DNA of 64,000 bases. It comes from Zygnema cylindricum. Taxonomy: Eukaryota > Streptophyta > Zygnematophyceae > Zygnematales > Zygnemataceae. Each line of letters starts with the position of its first letter. The first letter of the stretch is position 1. This document shows, in pieces, positions 12,514 to 23,542 of this stretch. The position numbers were made by a program, and so were the translations under genes. The notes beneath the pieces were generated by a model, which ran no database searches, was not told the origin of the DNA, and saw nothing but the letters and a program-made list of their open reading frames with translations. Where the stretch lies: assembly GCA_037447655.1 (NCBI GenBank), contig JBBHKE010001261.1, positions 1-64,000 of the forward strand. Direction: 5' to 3'.

Positions 12514-12522
12514 TATATATAA
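12514..12522 (+). promoter_or_regulatory. Probable TATA box of the root-cap-like gene
   Basis: TATATATAA lies 160 bp upstream of the first ATG. At the usual 25-35 bp spacing, transcription would begin near 12545-12560, close to the right edge of the duplicated block. An identical box is in the orphan copy near 8873. This is a prediction from spacing only. Confidence 0.55.
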
Positions 12523-12681
12523 GTTTTCGGCCGCCATCATTTTCAAATATTTTCGAAGTTCACAAATTTTCAGACCGACCAAAGTGTGTCAGAAAGTCTG
12601 CCCTAACATTTAACCTAATCCTGCCCTAATTCGGCCCTAATTTTGACCTAATTTCGACATTTCTTTCTCGTTTTTCCACCA

Positions 12682-15224
12682 ATGAAGCTCATTTTTGTCG
12701 CATTTTTATTATTTTTTCCATATCTAATCCTATCTGAGGCTTCAGAAGCTGCCAGCTGTCAGAAATGCACTTATTTTACATGTTTTAACGGAAATTTTCA
12801 GAAAATCGGCGCTATAAACGCTGGAAAAACCGATAACTCTGTTCCTTTTTTAGCCGCTCAGAGTCCAGAGGAGTGTTGCTGGAAATGTGGTGTGACGCGT
12901 GGCTGCGGAGGATGGGAGTGGCGCTCAGAAAAGTCAACGTAAGTCAAACTTGTTCCTTGTTTCTTTAAAATCATTTAAATAATTATCATAATAATCGTTA
13001 TAATAATTATTATAAGTCAGGTTGCTGGTAATTCCCCTTCTTTTTTTTCTGTTCTCTTGTTTCTTTGGCAAGTGAAAACTGTTGGTTCTTTTTGTTTTTA
13101 TTTTTCTGTACTTTTTTTTTGCATGAATTTGCTTGGGATAGATAATATTTGCCACGTGGCATGTCAGGATTGACTGAATAGCTAAACGACAGAAACGACA
13201 AGGCGACAGACTTGACTTTGACTTTGACTTGGGGAGAATATTCTGCCACGTCGCATGTCAAGATTGGCTGGCTGGCTGGCTAAAGAGAAAAAAGGGATGT
13301 CTTCTTTTTTTTGTTTGCAGGAAGTGCTACATCTCGAAGGATAACAAGTGCCACGTGGCAGAAAGCTCAAAAATTGAGAGGTGAGAGATGCCACATGGTC
13401 GGGAAGGAGGGAGGGAGGGAGGGAATCCCGTGAAATTCTGTTTATTTATGTGTTTATTTTTCTTTTTCAAGGTTCTTGAAAGGTTTTTGTGATTTGTTCT
13501 GATAATTAGCCGTGCTTTTGTAATCCTTGAAAAGCGTTTTGACGATCTTTATTTCCCCTCCTACCCTCTCTTTCCCTCTCTCCTCCTCTTCCTTCCCCTC
13601 TCCCTCCCTCCTTACAGTAATCCGTACATCGGTGGTTCTTGCGATCCAACCACGGAGCTTCAAGAACTTCAACCACATTTTTTCGGAGCTTACGGTACCC
13701 CTTTTAATTTTAATTCTCGTCCGGGAAATGTTCTTTGTCTTCTTTCCGACGATTCTGTTCATATTAACGGAAAACTGGGAGGGTACACGACGCATGTTTC
13801 TCCCGTATTAGGCGACGGAGTATTTAAGACGAGAATGGACTATGACGAAAACTATCTATCCGAAAGTCAAATGGCGAATGGGGGTGGAGGGAAAGGGGAG
13901 GAATTGCAAGAAAAATCTCATTGGATGAGAGTTTTCGCTCCGTCGACGACATGGATTCGTGAAATTGGGATTGTTTGGATGGAAAACGACAAAGAACATT
14001 CGATGAAAGGGGTTGCGGGAATGGGAAAGGAACTAGAGATAGGCCATGGATTCCTCAATTTTTGCGAAGTCGACGGAAAAGTTCTTCCGAAATTGAGAGT
14101 GGGAGAGGAATTTCGTGCGGATGGAGGATTTCATATTACCTTTTCTAAAGTTGAACAAGTGGGAGAATTCGACATCGAGACGTATTCTCTGAGTGTCGCG
14201 TCACGGATGAATGTGACTTTGAGATTTCAAATCGCTCCTTCTCTTCTCCAAGAGGAAGGAGAGGCAGAAACTCATATCAATATGGCGGTCACTCATATTA
14301 AAGTGAGTTTTCTTGGGATTGGTTTGACATTGGACCTTGGAATGATGAAAAATGTGGGGTTCTGGATATAGAGGGGGATGAAAATAGAATCGACTTCAGT
14401 TTTGATCTTTATGTGGACCTAGAAACTTCATAAAACCGCAAACGTTAAAAAGACGATCATGGAAATGCGTTGAGAACCTTTAGCTTTTTTACGAATCTTG
14501 AAATTTTGCATACTAATAATGGATGATGATTATGTTTTGGACGTCCTGTTGATGCAATGAAAGTGTTTCTACACTCTGAAAATCAAAAGTTTGAGATTTA
14601 CACATTCACATTTGGCAAGAAACTTTTGAAGAAAATTTTACTGAAGTGGACAAGGGAAATAGGACTTACTTAAATTACAGGCTTTTTAATAATTATAACC
14701 TGAATGTTTTAAAATGTAGGTTTAACCATTTTTAACCATTTTTTAATTAGATAAATCAGATGTAACTTGAAATATGCTTTGCTTGCCTGAAAGTTCTATA
14801 AGCATGATTCAACGTTTGGAGGATTTTTAAATTTTGCGATAGTTTGTAATATTGAACGTCCAACATATGACATTGGATACTGGATTTTGAACATTGAATA
14901 TCGGACATCGCAACTAACATTTTTCCAATGTTGTGATTTCAGGCAAGCGAATCAATGGGCGGTCTTCTCGGTCAAACTTACCAGTATTCTCATTACGAGC
15001 GATCGAACGAATATTCTGAATTGGCCGATTCAATGAAACGACCCATTGAAGCTGACGGAGAATCAGGAGCCGGCTTTCTCGACGGACAACCCGACGACTA
15101 CATTTCCACGAAGCTTTTGAGTCCAGATTGTAAAATGAGTGTGTATGGAAAGAAACGTTCAGAACAATTAGTTATGCATTCCGAGAATGTCGATAAAACT
15201 GGGTCGTCGGTGGAAAGTACGTAA
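12682..15224 (+). CDS. Secreted root-cap/LEA-related-like protein, 4 exons
   Basis: The predicted exons are 12682-12938, 13321-13380, 13618-14302 and 14943-15224, giving 427 residues. All introns are GT-AG (donors GTAAGT, GTGAGA, GTGAGT; acceptors TTGCAG, TTACAG, TTTCAG) and the phase is kept throughout. Residues 1-20 form a hydrophobic signal peptide (MKLIFVAFLLFFPYLIL). Residues 26-96 are cysteine-rich (C26, C29, C34, C65, C66, C69, C75, C88, C96), reminiscent of a PAN/Apple-type module. Residues about 109-345 resemble the plant Root_cap domain: YIGGSCDP, a LCLLSDDSVHING stretch, THINMAVTHIK, then GGLLGQTY. The C-terminal DYISTKLLSPDC matches the family's usual Y-x-TP-SL-x-C ending. Function is unknown, probably extracellular or cell-wall. 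Intron 3 readthrough would stop at 14371. A GTACGT at 15215 could be a further donor, so the 3' end is less certain. Family assignment is from remembered motifs. Confidence 0.8.
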
Positions 15225-16867
15225 ATGTTTGCAAAATAGGAGGAGAGAAGGGGGAATTACGAGAAGTGAGAGAGATAGGAGAAAGAGGATTAAAATTGTG
15301 AATATAGAGTTTTGTTGTACAGAGAAAATTGCAACTAAAGGAGAGAGTGTTTGACCAGTTTTAGTCGTTTTTTTATTTACGGTTTACCTTTCCCTGGTTT
15401 GGTTTCAACGCCAACACAACTCAGGAACCAGTCTTCATTTTTATAAGAAGATCCACACTTTTTAATGTTCGCAATATGAACACAGCCAAAATCCTTCCTG
15501 CTGCTTTAAGGTTTTTTTTTCTTTTTAGCTCATTGCATTTGTAAAATAGGTTACCATTTAACTCTTGTTTACGCGCTCACTTTTTTGCACTTAGATTTTA
15601 GTCTACAGTAGAAAGGAAACAGGTTTTGACTACGACTATTTCTTTAGTTGAGCTAGAAATGAAAATGTTTCTCCGAGAAAATAAAGTTTTTTTTTTTGTT
15701 GTTTATCAATTCTGGTTTTAACTTTGAATTTGTACATCCACGGTAAATTGATTTCAAACAAACAAAAGAATCTAAAAGAAGAAAAAAAAAAGGAACAGTA
15801 AAGGATACTACATGTTAAAATCTCCAACTGTCGTTTTACTTCAAACGAAATAGTGTGTATGAATTTAGGAAAAGCATGAAATTATGGATTTAAAGGCGTT
15901 GAAATGATACACAACCAAATTTCAAGTTTGTCTTTCAAAAATGGTATTTTCATTTGTCAATTTAATTTGTGTACATTGTCAGGAAAGTGTCCTTTGTAAA
16001 CGGAGACTGTATTTTTTTTTGGGAAATGCCGCTATAATTTTGTGTGAAAAGCGAGAATTAAAATTGGAATTAAAATATAAAGTGGAATCCATATCAGGGG
16101 AAAAAAAAAGATGACGAGGATGTTTTGCTCTTGGAAAAAAAATGATGGTTAAATTGTTAATCATTTTCTAAACCTTTCTTTCCCACTCCTAACATTGTAA
16201 GTTTTGATTGTGCGCCCAGAGAAAGATAAGATATAAAAGATAACATATAACCCTTTAATAATGCTCAAGACTTAAGTACATCTGTTTTTTTATGCCTAAA
16301 AATCATTCTTTTCTGAATTTTTGCATTTTACAAAGCTTTGCAATTTCTTCCAATAATTTGCGGAGGTCTGTTATTTTGTAATGTAGACATTAGAATAGGC
16401 TCTTAAAGGAGGTGAGAAAAGAAAAAAAGAAAAAGAAAATGCTAGGTTTGAGTCTAGCCGTGGTTAGGTACACCAGGACATAGAGACCCTAAAAACAGTC
16501 TAAAAAGTAAAAACCCTAAAAACAGTATCAGTTTCTCCTGAACGTCTCCGTACAATTTCAGTTCATTGACCGCAAATGTTTCGTTTGGGACTCCGTCCTT
16601 TCGGTCCTCCACGTCACACTTGAACTTTTGTAAATTTTCGTATACCGCAATACACTTTTAATCGTATCCTTTTGGTTAAATTCTAAATAGAAAGTGGTCT
16701 AATGCTCGATTCACTTCTCTACACGTGGCCTCGCCTCCCAATCTTCTTTACAAATAGAAGAAAGTGTTGGGCATGTGTACAAAATCTATTAATTTAGTTC
16801 GAGCTTTTGTTTATACCATATAGTTGTTCAAACCGTATTTTCCTCACGATTCAATCGAGCGAATTAT
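15225..16867. other. 3' flank of the gene; no further gene seen
   Basis: The stretch is AT-rich with long T runs. An AATAAA occurs near 15679 and could serve polyadenylation, but this is not testable here. No domain-bearing frame or convincing splice pair was found. Confidence 0.4.
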
Positions 16868-17228
16868 ACGTAAGTCAGAGGTCGCAAACGGTCAACCGAA
16901 ACCGTGACCGACCGTTAACCGACCGCCCGCGCCGGATCCGGAACGGATTCGGTTGCCAAATTTTGGGGGTCGGGCGGTTACGGTCGGTTGACTCACCAAG
17001 AAAAAAAAAACGGTCAGTTACGGTCGGTCAAACAAAAAACCAAAAAAAAAGAAAAAATTGTACTTTTTTTTCCAACATTATTGTTCTTTGTACTTTTGGT
17101 ATCGTGGAAGTACGTGGCAAATCTGACACGGTACGAACACTATCCATTTCGCGAATCTTACAAAAAGATAATCCAACATTCATGATCTTTGTACTCTTTG
17201 GCATCGTGGAAGTACGTGACATCATGAT

Positions 17229-17424
17229 TAGCGTCGCAAATCTGACACGGTACTGTAGTAAGCTATTTATTTCGCAAATCACAGGGAACGCGACAAAGCG
17301 TCGCAAATCTGACACGGTAGTACACTATTCATTTCGCAAATCTTAGGCAACGCGACAAAGCGTCGTAAATCTAACACAGTAGTACACTATTCATTTCGCA
17401 AATCTTAGGGAACGCGACAAATTG
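17229..17424. repeat. Three ~63-bp tandem repeats
   Basis: A unit containing CGTCGCAAATCTGACACGGT and CATTTCGCAAATCTTAGG is repeated three times in tandem (67, 62 and 62 bp). A more divergent partial unit lies upstream near 17115-17160. All are inside the hAT element. Confidence 0.8.
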
Positions 17425-17438
17425 TAATTATTGGCTTA

Positions 17439-18103
17439 CGGCATGGTTACATCAGGAGGTCTCTGTAATAGTACGGACAGCAAAATTTCTGTATTACAGA
17501 GGCCTCGGTTACATCGCGTATCGTCTGTAAACAAGTTTCTACATACGTGTTCGGATTTTATTGGTTCCACGTAAGTCGACGATCAAATCTCTAGAATAGT
17601 TAAAGATTTGGCAACCGACCATTTTCGTACGAATCCGTACTTGCGTATGACGTACGTGTACTTCGCAAGTGTACCGCGTCAATGTACCTCAGAGATCTCC
17701 TTCACTCTGCCGACTTTCAGGGAAAAACCGTATTTCTTTTCGGCAAAGATTTTACGGTCACCTTATCCGAAGGCACTTGACTTTGGGGGCGTGTGAAAAA
17801 TTTCATTTTTCATCGACGCACGTGTCTATCGTCCAGGTGTAGCGAAATGACTAGTTCTGTATTGGTGAACCTACCTCCGCGAGGTGGGTTCACCAATACA
17901 GAGGCCTATGAAGCGATTGCTTCGCAGATGAAGACCAAAATGTAATCGGACGGTCGACGTCTTCTCCCGGATACTTGGAGAATCGTAATCCTATTTTCTG
18001 TAATGTTGTTTGCAAGAAACTCACGAAAATATAGTACGGTATGGTACGGGCAAGTACAAAATTCTGTATTAAACCTCACTTTTCGTCTGATGTAACCATA
18101 CCC
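17439..18103. mobile_element. Harbinger-like element nested in the hAT element
   Basis: The terminal repeats CGGCATGGTTACATCAG and (reverse complement) GGGTATGGTTACATCAG are flanked by TTA (17436-17438 and 18104-18106). Inside are a near-perfect palindrome around CCTCCGCGAGG (about 17858-17902) and hairpin-forming CTCTGTAAT/ATTACAGAG words. It encodes nothing recognisable. The internal stretch 17905-18060 resembles the decayed repeat at 2665-3060. Confidence 0.8.
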
Positions 18104-18339
18104 TTATTCCGTCATACATTGATTAATTTTGTACTTTTTCGGTTACGGGCGGGCACGGTTAATCGCGAAAAATCAAGATTCGGTTAATTTTTTTTTTCGT
18201 AAACGACGGTCGGTTAACGGTTAACAATTTTGCAGCGTGACAAAACTCGGTCGGGCATCGGTTACTCAGATTTTGAAAAAAAAAAAACGGTCGGTTTCGG
18301 GTATGATTTTTTTTGACTTTTGCGACCTCTGACGTAAGT

Positions 18340-19416
18340 AACGCATTGAACGATGTGAAAAAATCGTTAAAATCGTTAATGATTTTGTATCCATATTATT
18401 CCATACTAGTTCCGTACAATCGTACATAATTCAAACTTACCGCGCGCCAATGGTACAACACTGCAACCATAGTTGTTAAAAACGCATTTTACGCACAATT
18501 CAAACGCGCGTACAATACGTAGAAACCAGAGAGGTCGATTTTAAAAAATCGTTAAAATCGTTAATGATTTTTTGTCCGTATAATTTCCTACATGTTAGTA
18601 CGTTCGTACACATTTCAAACTTACCCCGCGCAAATAGTGTGACGTTGCAACGTCTCTTTTCGAAATTGTCTGTACATGAACGATAAAAATTCGTACGTTA
18701 TCCGTGAAATTTCTGTTCAGTTTACCAGACAAAAAGTACTAATACATGCAACGTAACTTTTCGTCAAATTCCGTATATTTCCCGTAAAAAACCGTACAGT
18801 TACCGTAAACTACCGTACATTTCCCATTTAGTTTAGCGGACAGAAAGTAAATCGCGTTTTTTTGTGATCTTTTCAAAAGTCACCTACAATACGTAGAAAC
18901 TGGAAAAAATGAAAAAATCGCGCGATTTGAACAACCAGGACTGCAACGTCTCTTTTCGTAAAAGTTCGTACATTTTCGGTAAAATTTCGTACGTTTCCGT
19001 AATATTTCGTACATTTCCCGTAAAATTTATGTTCAGTTTACCGAATACAAAGTACTAAGAGGTGCAACGTATCTTTTCGTCAAAGTCCGTACATTTCCCG
19101 TAAAACACCGTACACTTCCCGTAAAATATCGTACATTTCTATAATTTTTCCGTTCAGTTTACCGGACAAAAGGTAATCTGCGTTTTTTTGCGATTTTTTC
19201 AAAAGTCACGAATTATACGTATAAATTGCAAAAACTGAAAAAAATGGCACGATTTGAACAACAACGGTTCATACATTGAACTGCATGAAATTTCATTTAA
19301 AGTATGATGTCAAAATAAAAATTACTCACCGTAAGTAAAAAAAAGACGAATCACTTTATTTGCGAAATATTGTCGTCTACATGATCGAACAAACGGTCGT
19401 GGATAAGGGCACTTTA
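18340..19416. repeat. Dispersed repeat with reiterated CGTACATTTCCCGTAAAA words
   Basis: The words CGTACATTTCCCGTAAAA, GTTCAGTTTACCGGACAAA and GCAACGTCTCTTTTCG recur two to four times at irregular spacing from about 18660 to 19160. A reverse-complement relative lies at about 53610-53880. Both end near GATTTGAACAACA (19250-19263). No frame or terminal repeats were identified, so the class is open. Confidence 0.6.
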
Positions 19417-20286
19417 CCATGTGATAAAGTAAGGATTTTTATTTGTCATTTTCCTCCAAACTTAGACCGCAACGAGAAAATCCGCATCCGTACCAGAAAA
19501 ATGAAATTTCAACACAATGTAGTTCAATTTGTCGTTTAGCGCGTTTCCACCCACTCTCGCGTCCCTCCAGCACATCTTAAAACTCCTACTCAAACCGTTA
19601 TGATTTTAATTAAAGTTTCATGATGCGCACGAATAGACAAAGGTTTCCGCACGCGTCGGAGGTTTTCAAAAACATTTCTACCAAAAATAAAACCCACTGA
19701 ACGTTTCCAGCTTGTGTGTGTATTTTTTTCCAAACAGGGGTCGTGGAGGGGTCTCGACCAACGGACACCATTTCATCAAAAGCGAAGTCCGTGAAGACGC
19801 CTCTTTCTATTTCCCTCTCCCATTACCGCGTCTGTCTCACAATGCTTGCAATGAAAACGGACAATAATGGTATAAAATAAAGATCTCTGAAAAATATTAC
19901 TTTTGACTATCTTTGGGCATATTTTGATTGCAAGTAGAGTTAGAAAGGATGAAAAAACAAAACAGTGAAACCATGGCATAAAGTTTTGGAATTAGTGACG
20001 TCGACGCTATCATAAGTGAGCGTGACGTCAAAATGTCACAAACCCTAAACATCTCCAATGTCATAAGAGGCTAGACGCCTACAACCATCGTTGTTTGTAA
20101 ACGTCATCAATTGTCGCAAGTTTTGTAGTTGTCTATTACGGTCACAAATTACATCCATGTCTACATCCATTATAATTTAAAGTAACAATTTATTGCGTTA
20201 CAACAGATTGCTTTGAAAGTAGTACGCAAAATCTTTGCTATAAAAAAAAGTATTAAGAGAAGTTCCGATTATATGGGAAAGTGCCC
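19417..20286. mobile_element. PIF/Harbinger-like MITE, copy 3 (diverged)
   Basis: The ends GGGCACTTTACCATGT and ATATGGGAAAGTGCCC correspond to those of the 7153 and 10795 copies, and the internal order of homologous blocks is the same. The flanking triplets (TAA, TTG) no longer match. The right half matches the inverted copy at 52544-53506 better than the 7153 copy, so two subfamilies exist. Confidence 0.7.
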
Positions 20287-23026
20287 TTGAACATGCGCCT
20301 ACTTTTCGAAACTTCAAAATATTCTTGCAAAATTTACAATGTAAAAAACATCAGGGTCCAGAGGGGGTTATAAAAAAAAAGGCATTCATGACTAAACTCC
20401 CCCAATTCAACAATCGTCATTGTCCACTCAAGCGCTTTTACCCGTTGAAGCCCAAGATAAAGTTTTCGCGTGATCTTCATCTTCCCTCGTCACCATAACT
20501 CACTCACAGGTGCAATAACATATCGCCGATGATGGTTAATTTAGGGACCTACTTGAGGCACGCCATACGATAAACAAAGTGTCGATGTCAATGTTGTCGA
20601 GGGCCAAAGATAGAGGCTTGTTTTGTTCCTACACCAATTTTTGCCTCACATCGATTACCTTCTCCTTTCACTTACAGATCGACTTGCCACACCCTTCCCT
20701 TTTAGGCAAGCGTCATCACATTTTTAGTCAACCTATAGACAAGCAAGGCGCCCTTACTTCAATGCTCGCACAGTGAGGAGCGATCAGGAGCACACAACAT
20801 GGTACGAGATGCAATCGGTGCCATGGGTAGCGGAGCAGGATACTTAGTCAAACATGAAGTGTCACGTACACTCCCGACACGTTCTTAGTTTAGGGGTACA
20901 TTTGGCATTTGTGTAAATCATATGTGTTTACACGGAGCGGTGAAAAAGTTAGATGAGGTAGTTCTCACAAATCCTACAAAAAAACATGTTTCCTCACGCA
21001 CAACAATGCATATTGGTGTTGCGGTTCACGATGTGGCTACCTTCGAAGGGCGCGATTACGCACACTGATACCCTTCTAACAATTTCATACCAGCGCTTGG
21101 GAGATCTTTGGGAATTGAAGGCTCTTCATTTGAGAAAAATATACGTGATTGCTCTCGAGGATCTTCTCGAGGAACACGATCTTGCAACCCTTCTCCCACT
21201 CTCGTGTCGGCTTTCTACCACTAACATATCCCAATCGCTCTTCATCGTTCCTAAGCTTCAGCCCTTATCCGATAGAACACAGTGGTGAATGATGGTCAAA
21301 GATTGAGAGTCTAACCCTCGCGCCACTTGGCGCATATAGACGATATTCGTAATTCTAACTTGTAGTGTCGTACAGTTCTTAGCTTTGGGCCAACGACCCC
21401 CTTCTATTTTGTAATTAGTGTATAAGGTTAATTTTAGTGTTTGTACGGTTGAATTATGGTTATACAATATGATGTCATTCCTTCCTCGTTTAGGCTTATA
21501 TTGTTGTTTAACTTTTAGCTATTAATCTTTAGGAATTTTCATCTTTTACTTTTGATGGGTATTTAACAATTTTAAGTTACGATCATGTTTTATAGTTCAA
21601 TAGTTTTACCGTCACGTGTTTGATGATAAAATCCTCTTCTCACTAATGACTATGTTCAAATTTATCGTTCCAAGCACAAACTTACAAATAGTACACAAAT
21701 ACATGGAACCTTTCGATTGTTCGCATATACCATCCTTTAGTACACAATGTTGTTTGAACAACGTTCATAACGAGCTTCTTTGTTGGAAAAAGGTCGGATT
21801 AAACACTAAAAAAACCCATACAAAATACTGATTCCCTTTGTTAAAAACAAAGGCGACTTTTTCCGTATGTATGTGGAAGTCTGTTCAATATACAAACAAA
21901 AAAATTAAAAACTGTACGATTTTTTTGAAATTTATAAGTTGATGGCTCTGTTAATGGTGCATGTGGCACCTCCCTTGACTTGATATAGGTTAATTAAAAG
22001 TATCACATACTCGACGGGGATTTTCCAAAATATGGGCTTTAAACGTTGATCGATCATTTTCAGTTTAAGGTTTTCTCTTTGGGTTTAACCAAGAGTATGA
22101 CAACCTTATAAAATGTGATGGAATATATGATGTGCCCATTGTTCGAGAGATTTATACGACTTTATTTTGATGAAATTTGTATATTTATTCGAGATTTAGA
22201 GGATTATTCAACGAATGTTCTCAAGCAATTAGGACTCATCAGACAAAGAGAACACCACACCAAATAGGACAATCTTTACTAATAGTAAAACATGCCTTCA
22301 CTCCTTTAACGGGTTAATGCTCGTGCCAAAAGAAAGTAGTTAACATGAAGCCATATTTAGAGTTTTAAGCTTCTACGTTAATGGTTAAATGGGTACAAAA
22401 ACAACCGCAAAATACACACAACAATTGTTCATTTCACTGTCATTGTCGATAGACGTTAAGCGATCCGTATACACTTGTGGTACGCGTCCACTCAAAATAC
22501 CCACAATTTTTTTTAAATCATGATTAATAATACATTTGTAACTTTGTAGGTTTTGACACAACAGTGGTCTATTGCACCATGGGTTTTATATCACGTAGTC
22601 GACACTTTCATGGCAAAGACATTCCGTGGTATTAAGGCGATATTGAATCTTGTTTAACAGTAACATTCTACAACTTTCGAGTCACTGCTACCATTAATCG
22701 GTTTAAACGTCAAGTAGAACTTGTTGAAGGCAAAATAAAAAAACTAAGACAATGACGATATAAAATATAGGAATGAGTGGATGGAGGGTGTTATGTGTGT
22801 AAATTAACATTTTTTTTTTGGCTTGAAGTCCTTAACCCATAAAACGTATAATAAGATTTGGTTTCATTACACTATTATTTTGTTTACACTAATAACATTT
22901 CATGGTGTACCGTACAACTTATACAATGGGAAAGTACGCTTGTACAAAACTTATGTTCGGGTCAAACTCTTTCAGTGGCACTAATAGAAATCCTAAAAGT
23001 AGCCTACGTTGTACCATCCTATCAAG
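20287..23026. other. No gene or repeat recognised
   Basis: Frames of up to about 100 codons (for example 20986-21288) show no domain, conserved repeat or splice pattern. The composition is AT-rich. This is the longest stretch of the window that I cannot explain. Confidence 0.4.
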
Positions 23027-23415
23027 TAGTAATGTGTATTGACAAGGTTTTGTTGATAATCGAAATGTGCCTTTTTTTGGCTTTGCCGATAATCAATACA
23101 TTGGTACGATATATCGACATCGGTTTATCGCCGATAAAAAACCGATAATATCGGTTTTTAATTGCGAAAACACCGGTATGGATAACCATCGGCGATAATT
23201 GTACGGTTCATACCGTACCATGCTATATATTGTTAAAAATATAATACAGTAAATTATAAAGTATTATTATATAGTGTACTATATTTTTTCGACTTATCGC
23301 CGATAAAGAATTTGATGGTCTCGGAGCGATATATCGGGACCCCTCACCGTTCGTTAACCGATAACAATCGATATCGATGTTATCGTGAGAAATTTCTTGC
23401 GACTACACAACACTA
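23027..23415. mobile_element. Diverged hAT-type MITE of the TGTTGTGTAT family
   Basis: It begins TAGTAATGTGTATTGACAAGG and ends GACTACACAACACTA, a decayed version of the TAGTGTTGTGTATCGG terminal repeat. It shares the GATATATCGACATCGG and CGATATATCGGGA blocks with the 6138-7017 element. The target duplication is no longer clear. Confidence 0.65.
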
Positions 23416-23542
23416 CGAATAAGGCCCTTATGCGAGGGTTATTTGAATGGCACAACTTGATGGAAAATTGCTAGTGTTGTGTATCGGTAGCCATTTGTCA
23501 ATAGCCGATATGCACCTTTTTTTGACGTAACGATAATCATAT

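Larger units (their letters stand above)
10795..12560. repeat. 1.77-kb duplicated block, copy 2 (upstream region of the host gene)
   Basis: It matches 7153-8919 and supplies the DNA immediately upstream of the gene at 12682, including its TATA box. The left edge falls exactly on the terminal base of a MITE and lacks the TTA duplication. That suggests this is the derived copy, moved either by aberrant transposition or by a break at the element end. The near-absence of substitutions makes it very recent, or an assembly or haplotype duplication. Confidence 0.85.
16876..18331. mobile_element. Non-autonomous hAT element with exact 8-bp TSD
   Basis: It starts CAGAGGTCGCAAAC and ends TTTTGCGACCTCTG, a typical CAG...CTG hAT terminal repeat. 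ACGTAAGT flanks both sides (16868-16875 and 18332-18339). Subterminal arrays of CGGTCGGTTA/AACGGTCA words lie at both ends, as expected for transposase-binding sites. No transposase is encoded. Removing the nested element at 17439-18103 leaves about 790 bp. Confidence 0.9.

Noticed and set aside
13527-13811. 94-codon frame overlapping exon 3 (and the antisense frame 13454-13795).
   Set aside because: Out of frame with the spliced gene; the pyrimidine-rich part is the intron 2 branch/acceptor region.
14303-14371. Reading the third exon through to the stop at 14371 as the gene's end.
   Set aside because: A consensus donor (AAA|GTGAGT) and a downstream in-phase exon with the expected GQTY and C-terminal family motifs fit better.
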